A stretch of DNA of 10,857 nt from Klebsiella pneumoniae. GTDB lineage: Bacteria; Pseudomonadota; Gammaproteobacteria; Pseudomonadales; Pseudohongiellaceae. The notes beneath the pieces were generated by a model, which searched no databases, was not told where the DNA came from, and was given only the letters and a program-made list of their open reading frames with translations. Of this stretch, positions 4,671 through 10,857 are shown piece after piece; position 1 is the first letter of the stretch; each line of letters opens with the position of its first letter. Position numbers and translations under genes: made by a program. The stretch spans positions 1-10,857 of the forward strand of contig CAMBPO010000072.1 of NCBI GenBank assembly GCA_945869725.1, given 5' to 3'.

Positions 4671-6551
4671 AACCCAGATCTTCAGGCTGGATGGATGGCG
4701 CGGTGAGCAGTAGACGCGATTGCGGGCGGGGCGTCGTTCGCCGGCGCTGCCTTCGGGTGCACCGGTGTTGGGGTTGATATCAAAGTGTGGAAAGTTGCTG
4801 CTGGAAATGTCGACCCGCAGCCGATGGCCTTTGCAGAACCGGTTGCTGCTGGCAAACGGCTCAATCACGATTTTATAGAGGGTGTCGGGTGTCATCATGA
4901 CTTCATGGTCGAAGCCTTCGCGGTAGCGCGCCCGCAATATGCCATCGGTGATGTTCATGGCGTATCCTTGCGGATAGTCCGGTGACGGCGGGTATACGTC
5001 GATCAGTTTGACGGTAAAGTCGGTGTCTGGCTGATCTGAGGATATCCATAAATGCGCTTCGATGGCGCCGGTGACCACCAGATCTTCAGTCAGCACCTCC
5101 GTCTGGAATGCCAATACATCGTCACGGGTATTCTTACCCTGATCAAACGCGCCCCCAAACATGACCGGATCGCCTGAGGTCAGCGCGCCGCCAACGGTGG
5201 GCACCGGATAAGCAGGATCAAAAACAAACTCGCGGAACTCCGCCGCTACCGTGGCATCCGCACTAACACCCTCTGCATGGCCATACTTCAGCCTCAACTC
5301 ACCACCGGCGTGCAGCACTAACTGCGCTGGCCGCAGATGCTGAGGCGGCCACTGCTGGCTGTGTTGCCAATGGCCGCCATGTTGCAGTCGTCCATCCGCA
5401 TTGAGCCCGCCAGCGCCGCCACCCATGGTGAAATACCTCACCTCACGCATGGCCGCCTCCGTCCCCATGACTGCGCCTCCGTCCCCACAGCCGGTCTCCA
5501 GTGCCGCCTCCGTCCCCACCTGTTCGGTCCCTACCTGTTCGCTACCAAGCAACCAGCGCTTAAACCAATCCAGACGCATCTGGAAATAGTCTGCGGCAAT
5601 GTTGCCATCGAGCACGGATTCCTCACCAAAGTCGACATTGCCCGCGTAACTGCGCGACCTGTCGCCATGAGTCCAAGGCCCCATGATCAGAGACATTGCG
5701 GCGCGTTTGCGGGACGCCAGCGCCGTGAAATTAGTCAGGCAGGTACGCACGTAAGGGTCATACCAGCTGCCAATAATGCTGACCGGCACGTCCGGGAACT
5801 GATCGTAAAAACCCTCCGCATACAGGCCCGGTTTTTTCCAGTAATCATCAAACTGACCGTGCTGCCACTGCTCAAAAAAGTATTGCTCGTATTCCGGCGA
5901 ATGGCGGAGTGGCGAGTGCCCCGGATACCATGGCATCTGCAAAAACCATTGCTTGATATCTTCACTGCGCAACGCTTGCAGGCGCTCAGGATCGCTGGCC
6001 AGGTCGGTGCTCAGCAGCGCATGTTTATACGCCCAGGTCGCCTGTTTTAACTCAAAGGCACCGCCGCGGCGGATGCCGCCATGATAGGCGCTGGAGAAAC
6101 CGCCGGAGTCCATAAACATGCAGGCAAGCCCGGGCGGATTAAGGCAGGCGAGGGCGCTTTGCGTATGCGCGCCATACGACAGGCCCATGGTGCCCACGCG
6201 GCCGTTGCACCACGGTTGTTCACAAAGCCACAACAGCGTGTCGTAACCATCCTCGGCTTCGTTGAGGTATTTGGTGAACACGCCTTCCGATCCATAGCGC
6301 CCGCGGCAATCCTGCATCACTACTGCAAAGCCATGCGCTGCAAATTCCCGCGCAACATCAGCTCGCGTGCGCGGCGTCAGATCAGCCAACGCACACTCCG
6401 AACGGCTGATGCCAGCCTTGTTGTAGGGTGTGCGTTCCATAATCACCGGCCATTTGCCACTACCCCAGTTTGGCAGGTAAATGTCGGTGGCCAGACGCAC
6501 TCCATCGCGCATCGGCAACATGACATTACTGAGGTACTGAACCTTGGTCAT
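4665..6551 (-). CDS. CocE/NonD family serine hydrolase (X-Pro dipeptidyl-peptidase type)
   Basis: This is an alpha/beta hydrolase of 628 residues. The family, which includes cocaine esterase, glutaryl-7-ACA acylase and X-Pro dipeptidyl-peptidases, cleaves ester or amide bonds through an acyl-enzyme. The triad is visible: nucleophile Ser125 in GLSYG, Asp265 in GSWYDPY and His295 in GPWTHGD. The opening VMLPMRDGVRLATDIYLP and the oxyanion region near DCRGRYGSEG (81-90) are typical, and a C-terminal jelly-roll domain begins near residue 371. No signal peptide is seen, so it is probably cytoplasmic. ATG at 6551 is chosen because AGGA (6559-6562) precedes it by 7 bp; it is 13 bp after the permease stop. 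The protein is longer than the usual 550-600 residues, partly from a low-complexity linker (about 337-370) built from palindrome-edge sequence. The stop codon lies in duplicated repeat flank. The substrate is unknown. Confidence 0.93.
   Translation of the reverse strand: MTKVQYLSNVMLPMRDGVRLATDIYLPNWGSGKWPVIMERTPYNKAGISRSECALADLTPRTRADVAREFAAHGFAVVMQDCRGRYGSEGVFTKYLNEAEDGYDTLLWLCEQPWCNGRVGTMGLSYGAHTQSALACLNPPGLACMFMDSGGFSSAYHGGIRRGGAFELKQATWAYKHALLSTDLASDPERLQALRSEDIKQWFLQMPWYPGHSPLRHSPEYEQYFFEQWQHGQFDDYWKKPGLYAEGFYDQFPDVPVSIIGSWYDPYVRTCLTNFTALASRKRAAMSLIMGPWTHGDRSRSYAGNVDFGEESVLDGNIAADYFQMRLDWFKRWLLGSEQVGTEQVGTEAALETGCGDGGAVMGTEAAMREVRYFTMGGGAGGLNADGRLQHGGHWQHSQQWPPQHLRPAQLVLHAGGELRLKYGHAEGVSADATVAAEFREFVFDPAYPVPTVGGALTSGDPVMFGGAFDQGKNTRDDVLAFQTEVLTEDLVVTGAIEAHLWISSDQPDTDFTVKLIDVYPPSPDYPQGYAMNITDGILRARYREGFDHEVMMTPDTLYKIVIEPFASSNRFCKGHRLRVDISSSNFPHFDINPNTGAPEGSAGERRPARNRVYCSPRHPSSLKIWVG
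5455..5546 (-). repeat. In-gene array of palindrome-edge motifs
   Basis: GCCTCCGTCCCCA (plus strand) occurs at 5455-5467, 5475-5487 and 5506-5518; its complement shares ten bases, GGGGACGGAG, with the palindrome arm. It overlaps a 15-bp tandem repeat at 5509-5523 and 5524-5538 (13 of 15 identical), followed by a decaying third unit. In the hydrolase frame this reads QVGTE twice, then further GTEA and GDGGA segments. It falls between the hydrolase domain, after FKRWLLG, and the jelly-roll domain, before VRYFTMG. Confidence 0.85.
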
Positions 6552-6558
6552 GAAAACA

Positions 6559-6562
6559 TCCT
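6559..6562 (-). promoter_or_regulatory. Ribosome binding site AGGA for the hydrolase
   Basis: AGGA, 7 bp before the ATG at 6551, selects this start over an in-frame ATG at 6587 that would overlap the permease gene. Confidence 0.7.
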
Positions 6563-6564
6563 GA

Positions 6565-7977
6565 TCAGTAGCCAATCGAAACTGCATAGGCCAGCATCAG
6601 CAGCGCCAGCACAATGTAAATGGCCCACAGCCACACAATAAATTTTGCCCACTGCACCCAGCCCACTTGCGCTGCTGCCAGGTAAGCCAACAGTGTGCCG
6701 GAGGTTGGCGTCAGCATGTTGGTGATGCCGTTACCAAATAAGAACGTCAGCACAGTGGTCTGTGGCGGTACGCCGGTCAATTGTCCAAGAGGTCCCAGAA
6801 TGGGCATGGCCACGGCCGCCTGTCCGGAGGTTGAAGGAATCAGGAAGTCCAGCAGCAGCTGCGAAACAAACATGCCCGAGGCAGAGATATATGGGTTGTC
6901 TGTGCCAATGATGCTGGTCAGCCCATGCACCACCGAGTCCAGCACGCGGCCATTTTCAAGGGTGACCGCCACCGCGGATGCCACACCAATCAGCATGCTG
7001 GCCATGAGAATTTTTTTCATGCCGGAGACAAACGCATCGGCAGCCCCGCTGGCACCTAAACCACTGAGCGCGGCCAGAATGATGGCGAGTCCGATGTAAA
7101 AACTGGACAGCTCGTGATGACCCCATCCATGTTCATTAGAGAAATACACAATACCCGCAATGCCTGCCAGCAGCACCAGCAGCATGGAGGTGTGGCGCCG
7201 TGATAGTTGATCTGTGCCGAAACTGATCTTCACTGAATGGTCAAATCCGGCGCGGCGGATCATGTACAGCATAAATGCGATGCCAACGAGGGTGAAAATC
7301 AGAAAGTACACAAAGCGCAGCCCTGCGCCGCTGAACACCGGCAGTCCCAGAAGGGGTTGTGCGATGGTCAGTGGCAAGGGGTTGGTGACTGACGACAGAT
7401 AACCGGCTTTCACCGGGATGGTGACAATGGCAAGGCCCATCAGATTAGACATGCCCAGGCGATTGGCCATGGCCACCATCAACGGAATCACCAGCAGGTA
7501 TTCTGAGGCTAGCCCCAGAAACGTGCTGCCGGCGGCAAACATGATCATCAGCCCCGGCACCAGCACATAAACGTTGCCACGCACCGTGCCCAGCAGGCGT
7601 TCCAGCCCGGCATCGATGGCACCGGATTTGGTCATGATGCCGAACATACCGCCGATCAGCAGCACCATAAAAATCAGCCCGGCCATGCGCTCCAGTCCCG
7701 TGGGGATGGACATCAACGTGCCCACCACACTGACCGGGCGCGCGACTTGCTGGCCGTCTACCGACGCAGGCACACCGGTGTGCAGGCTGAACAGATTGGA
7801 CAGTGAACGGTCTTTTTCAATCACCGTGTAGCTGTCCGGCACCACCAGTCTGCCGTCACGCTGGTAACTGCCCGAATCCACCAGGTAGGTGAGCAGGGCC
7901 GCCAGCACCAGAATCCCTAACAGCACAATGATGGGATTGGTGTGTTTGCTTAACTTCTCAGCGGTTTCATCCTTCAT
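6565..7977 (-). CDS. YfcC/DcuC-family inner-membrane permease
   Basis: This is a 470-residue polytopic transporter of the C4-dicarboxylate anaerobic carrier-like superfamily (YfcC branch), whose members are thought to move small anions, amino acids or peptides across the inner membrane. A cytoplasmic N-terminus (NPIIVLLGILVLAALLTYLVD, 14-34) leads into a loop of about 50 residues and then ten or more hydrophobic segments. Two paired motifs, LIPSTSGQAAVAMP (379-392) and NMLTPTSGTLLAY (420-432), look like the re-entrant hairpins typical of this fold; STFLGLASEYLLVIP (151-165) is also conserved. AGGGG (7983-7987) lies 5 bp before the ATG. The gene is 47 bp behind the TonB-dependent receptor and 13 bp ahead of the hydrolase, so a single operon is likely. 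The substrate cannot be read from sequence; neighbours suggest something the hydrolase cleaves. Confidence 0.92.
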   Translation of the reverse strand: MKDETAEKLSKHTNPIIVLLGILVLAALLTYLVDSGSYQRDGRLVVPDSYTVIEKDRSLSNLFSLHTGVPASVDGQQVARPVSVVGTLMSIPTGLERMAGLIFMVLLIGGMFGIMTKSGAIDAGLERLLGTVRGNVYVLVPGLMIMFAAGSTFLGLASEYLLVIPLMVAMANRLGMSNLMGLAIVTIPVKAGYLSSVTNPLPLTIAQPLLGLPVFSGAGLRFVYFLIFTLVGIAFMLYMIRRAGFDHSVKISFGTDQLSRRHTSMLLVLLAGIAGIVYFSNEHGWGHHELSSFYIGLAIILAALSGLGASGAADAFVSGMKKILMASMLIGVASAVAVTLENGRVLDSVVHGLTSIIGTDNPYISASGMFVSQLLLDFLIPSTSGQAAVAMPILGPLGQLTGVPPQTTVLTFLFGNGITNMLTPTSGTLLAYLAAAQVGWVQWAKFIVWLWAIYIVLALLMLAYAVSIGY

Positions 7978-7982
7978 GTGTG

Positions 7983-7987
7983 CCCCT
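7983..7987 (-). promoter_or_regulatory. Ribosome binding site AGGGG for the permease
   Basis: AGGGG with a 5-bp spacer supports the ATG at 7975-7977. The 47-bp gap to the receptor stop shows no terminator hairpin and no obvious promoter. Confidence 0.6.
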
Positions 7988-8024
7988 GTTTTTCTGGTCT
8001 TGTTTTAGAAATTCCCGCTGAAGA

Positions 8025-10763
8025 TTACAGTGAGTAATTCAATTGAAGATACAGGTAACGACCCATGGCGTTGTAGGTATTCTGATCAAAGTTGATGTTG
8101 GTATTGACCAGAGAAACCGGTGGCATTTTGTCGGCCAGATTGTCGATACCCACGCGGCCACTCAGCGCCTCACTGAACTCGTAACCCACCGCAGCGTTGT
8201 GATAGACCACGGTGCCGATATGTCGTGGTGCGCCGGCAACCGATTCATCCGTATCGCCGATCATGCGCGCTGAGTAGTTGGCAGACCATTGATCCAGACG
8301 CCATCTGACCGAGAAGTTGGCGCGCAGTTCAGGGAAGGCTTCGCGCAGCAGGGCCTGACCGAGCTTTTTATTGACCTGAATGGTGCCGTTGGGCAAGGTG
8401 GATTCATCGGTAATTTCGCTCAGTTTGGAGACGCCCAATGAGTATTCCCATGCCCCGAAGCGGTTGTCCTGTGCGTAACGTGCCACCAGATCCGCGCCGC
8501 GCACATTGGTGCTGTTCAGGTTGATCGGGCCATCTGCCAGATCCTGAATTTCGCCACTGCTGTCACGCACGATGAAGTTGCAACGCTGGCCAGTGCTTGC
8601 GCACAGGTTGAGCAGGTTCTGCGCACCAAAGGTGCTGATGGTGTTGTCGATTTTGATGTCGTACCAGTCCATGGTGACACTGAAACCTTGCAGCGCAGAG
8701 GGCGTGTACACAAATCCGTAGGAGATGTTCTCCGAAGTTTCCGGATTCAGGTTGCCGTTGCCGCCGACGCTGGCAGCAACCGCCGCTTCTGGCTGGATGT
8801 AAGAGCCGGGTACGCCCTGGCAACCAATCAGGCCGGCGCCGCCGCCACTGCAGGGGTCAATGACCGGGATGTTGGTCGAGCGGGCGCCTTCAAATAATTC
8901 GAGGATGGACGGGGCACGGAAACCTTCCGCCCAGGTAGCCCGTAGCATCAGGTCTTCCACAGGACGCCAGACCACACCGACTTTGCTGTTGGTGGTGTCG
9001 CCAAAGGTACTGTAGTCGGAGAAGCGGGTAGCCAGATCTACGCGCAGGTCTTTGGCAAACGCCTGATCGGCCAGCACTGGCACACTCAATTCCACGTAGG
9101 CTTCCGACAGGTCGTACTTGCCGTTGGTGCCTTCACGCGGTGCGGAACTGGTGGTCTGATAGGTGTTTACCCGTGGTCTGGCATTGATGTACGAGTCGGC
9201 AACATCGCGCCCAAGTTCTTCTCGGTATTCAATACCTGCTGCAAACGCCAATGGGCCTGCTGGCAATTCCATGATCTCGCCAGTGAGGTTGGCGGTGAAG
9301 TCGGTCTGTTCAGCGGCATTTGTGTCACTGCCGGTGAAATTGACGTAGTCAACCATGGCTTGTGTCATGGGGTTAAACAGATTGATGGGCACACAGCCGT
9401 TGGCCAGGTCGGTGACATTGGCAGTCAGGCCGGTGGTGCTGCAGTTGCGCATGCCCAGGGCCAGGCGGTCAAGATCCATCTGGTTCACCGAGCTGAATTT
9501 AGCTTCATTTTCTGCCCATGAATAAAACATATCCCAACGCCAGTCGTTGGCCAGTACGCCGCTGAAGCCCGCGCCCAGACGCAGGGTTTCTACTTCCTGC
9601 TCATTAACCCGATAGCCAATTTCCTTGTGAAAACCGGTGACGCGGAAATCACTGCCCGCAAAGGTCACGCCAAAGGGGTTCACGGCCGGGTTGTTGGCAA
9701 TGCTGAATCCGCGGCTGCCCTGAATCACTGACAAGGCTTCGGAGAACTGTTGGTCGGATTTGCGTTTGTTGTATAGCGCTTCAAAATTAAACTGCAAGGC
9801 ATCACTGAAGGTGGTGGTGTTCTGCACAAACAGTGAGGTGCGCTCAAGCGGCCCAACCACATAGTTGTTATCGTAGCGGTTGTAGGTATCGGTGGTTCTG
9901 GCGCCGCGCCAGTTGGCACGGTTGCTGCCATCGGCGCGCGGGTCGCGGGTGATGCCGTTAGTGGGCACAGTGAATCCCACCACCGGCGCAAGGCTGCTTT
10001 CGCGGAACAATAATTCCGGTGTTCCCAGGCTCAGGCCGTTTAACGGAATGGCCGTTAGTTCGCGGTCTTGGGTGAGGATGGCTTTCTGATCAACATGTGT
10101 CAGCGCGGCGGTCCAGTTGCTGTTGCCAAAATTGCGGCCAGCCAGAATGTCGATGCCGAGGGTTTCGCGGTCGCCTTCACCGGTTTCGCCGTAGTTGGTT
10201 TTGATGCGCAGACCTTCAAAGTTCTGGTAGGTGTGCATGTTAACCACGCCTGCAATGGCGTCTGCGCCGTACACGGCTGTCGCGCCATCTTGCAGCACTT
10301 CTATGCGTTCAACCATCGCTTGTGGGATGGTGTTCAGATCCACAAAGTCGCGGAAACCGCGGGTGCCGGCGCCGTTGACCCAGCGACGGCCATTGACCAG
10401 TACCAGCGAGCGGTTTTCGCCGAGGTTGCGCAGATTCATGCTGCTGCTGCCGTGGCTGGTGCCCGCGGAACCGTTGTTGTTCAGGCTGGGGCCAACAAAG
10501 GGCAGGTTTTGCAAGGTTTCGCCAATAGACATGGAGCCGTCGGCGCGCAGGTCGGCTTCTGACAGTGTTTGCACAGGACTGGTGGATATTTCGTCTTGAC
10601 GGATGATGCGTGATCCGACAATGCGGATCTCTTCAATCTGGCCCGCGCCCTCGGTTTGGGCAAAAGCGCCGGGCGCAGCGATAACAGTGAAGCCGCTGAT
10701 CGCCAGGGCGATGGCATTGCAAAGTGGCAGACGACGATTAAGCATGACGGATCGGTACGGCAT
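8025..10763 (-). CDS. TonB-dependent outer-membrane receptor
   Basis: This is an energised outer-membrane importer of 912 residues, powered by TonB-ExbB-ExbD. The signal peptide has Arg10-Arg11, a hydrophobic core and AFA before Gln36. A TonB-box-like IEEIRIVGSRI (43-53) follows, then a plug domain containing LRNLGENRSLVLVNGRRW, IPQAMVERIEVLQDGATAVYGADAIAGVVN and related signature segments. The remainder is a long beta-barrel with typical late motifs such as TWAEGFRAPSI and LNPETSENISYGF. The chain ends LYLQLNYSL, with Leu instead of the usual Phe. Three close Cys pairs (441/457, 638/648, 721/728) may form disulfide loops outside the cell. ATG at 10763 is chosen because GGGAG (10772-10776) lies 8 bp upstream; earlier in-frame codons would precede the promoter. 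It heads the probable operon with the permease and hydrolase. The ligand is unknown. Confidence 0.95.
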   Translation of the reverse strand: MPYRSVMLNRRLPLCNAIALAISGFTVIAAPGAFAQTEGAGQIEEIRIVGSRIIRQDEISTSPVQTLSEADLRADGSMSIGETLQNLPFVGPSLNNNGSAGTSHGSSSMNLRNLGENRSLVLVNGRRWVNGAGTRGFRDFVDLNTIPQAMVERIEVLQDGATAVYGADAIAGVVNMHTYQNFEGLRIKTNYGETGEGDRETLGIDILAGRNFGNSNWTAALTHVDQKAILTQDRELTAIPLNGLSLGTPELLFRESSLAPVVGFTVPTNGITRDPRADGSNRANWRGARTTDTYNRYDNNYVVGPLERTSLFVQNTTTFSDALQFNFEALYNKRKSDQQFSEALSVIQGSRGFSIANNPAVNPFGVTFAGSDFRVTGFHKEIGYRVNEQEVETLRLGAGFSGVLANDWRWDMFYSWAENEAKFSSVNQMDLDRLALGMRNCSTTGLTANVTDLANGCVPINLFNPMTQAMVDYVNFTGSDTNAAEQTDFTANLTGEIMELPAGPLAFAAGIEYREELGRDVADSYINARPRVNTYQTTSSAPREGTNGKYDLSEAYVELSVPVLADQAFAKDLRVDLATRFSDYSTFGDTTNSKVGVVWRPVEDLMLRATWAEGFRAPSILELFEGARSTNIPVIDPCSGGGAGLIGCQGVPGSYIQPEAAVAASVGGNGNLNPETSENISYGFVYTPSALQGFSVTMDWYDIKIDNTISTFGAQNLLNLCASTGQRCNFIVRDSSGEIQDLADGPINLNSTNVRGADLVARYAQDNRFGAWEYSLGVSKLSEITDESTLPNGTIQVNKKLGQALLREAFPELRANFSVRWRLDQWSANYSARMIGDTDESVAGAPRHIGTVVYHNAAVGYEFSEALSGRVGIDNLADKMPPVSLVNTNINFDQNTYNAMGRYLYLQLNYSL

Positions 10764-10771
10764 AGTGGTAA

Positions 10772-10776
10772 CTCCC
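10772..10776 (-). promoter_or_regulatory. Ribosome binding site GGGAG for the receptor
   Basis: GGGAG, 8 bp before the ATG at 10763, favours this start over the ATG at 10745, which has no such site. The signal peptide works with either start. Confidence 0.65.
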
Positions 10777-10785
10777 GTTGGGGCT

Positions 10786-10791
10786 ATTATA
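10786..10791 (-). promoter_or_regulatory. Candidate -10 box (TATAAT) of the receptor operon
   Basis: A perfect TATAAT on the minus strand would start transcription near base 10779, giving a leader of only about 16 bases that just includes the ribosome binding site. No good -35 hexamer lies 16-18 bp upstream, so the promoter may need an activator, or the match may be chance. Confidence 0.4.
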
Positions 10792-10798
10792 AGTTTTG

Positions 10799-10812
10799 GA
10801 TCAGTACCGATC
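10799..10812. promoter_or_regulatory. Palindromic operator-like site upstream of the receptor
   Basis: GATCAGTAC (10799-10807) overlaps the inverted GTACCGATC (10804-10812), making an imperfect 14-bp palindrome in the -20 to -35 region of the candidate promoter. A perfect inverted copy of the second half, GATCGGTAC, lies at 10750-10758 just inside the gene. This arrangement fits a regulator binding on both sides of the start, but no regulator gene is in the window. Confidence 0.3.
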
Positions 10813-10857
10813 TTAGGTAGCAATTCCCATGTATGCAATATTATGATGCAGGCTGAT

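Noticed and set aside
5337..6050. 237-codon frame antisense to the hydrolase
   Set aside because: Shadow frame; the opposite strand has an intact catalytic triad and domain structure.
10068..10562. 164-codon frame antisense to the receptor plug domain
   Set aside because: Shadow frame produced by the GC-biased codon use of the receptor gene.

Overview
This window looks like part of a Gammaproteobacterial chromosome with moderate GC. A free-living marine or freshwater Cellvibrio-like lineage is my best guess, but no single gene proves it. The signs are a large outer-membrane TonB-dependent receptor, a CybB-type cytochrome b561, an E. coli-length UDP-glucose dehydrogenase, and a lipoprotein start resembling the small SLT-type transglycosylases of pseudomonads. 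I see no rRNA, tRNA, CRISPR array, integrase or intact transposase.

Layout, left to right. Bases 1-89 (minus) hold the first 29 codons of a lipoprotein running off the left edge. Bases 90-404 are non-coding and carry one copy of a palindromic repeat. ugd (405-1571, minus) is divergent from a plus-strand pair, cysC (1734-2321) and a UDP-glucuronate 4-epimerase-like gene (2350-3408). The epimerase ends tail-to-tail with a minus-strand cytochrome b561 (3392-3940), which follows a membrane protein of unknown function (3831-4505). The right half is a probable minus-strand operon: TonB-dependent receptor (8025-10763), YfcC/DcuC-family permease (6565-7977) and CocE/NonD-family serine hydrolase (4665-6551).

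How the genes may work together. Ugd makes UDP-glucuronate, the epimerase would turn it into UDP-galacturonate, and CysC makes the sulfate donor PAPS. Their adjacency suggests precursor supply for an acidic, possibly sulfated, surface glycan (inference). The right-hand operon reads as an uptake-and-hydrolysis route: outer-membrane import, inner-membrane permease, then a hydrolase with no signal peptide. The substrate, perhaps an ester or peptide-like compound, cannot be told from the sequence.

The most unusual feature is a family of 37-bp near-perfect palindromes (16-bp arms GGGGACGGAGAGATCA around a five-base A or T loop). There are four full copies (110-146, 1683-1719, 2298-2334, 4576-4612) and two reciprocally truncated 26-bp copies (1631-1656, 4628-4653). 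They resemble REP elements. They sit tightly against genes, supply the last codons and the stop of cysC, and at several sites have their outer edge plus adjacent host DNA duplicated in tandem. Three shorter copies of the edge motif lie inside the hydrolase gene, where they encode a low-complexity linker.
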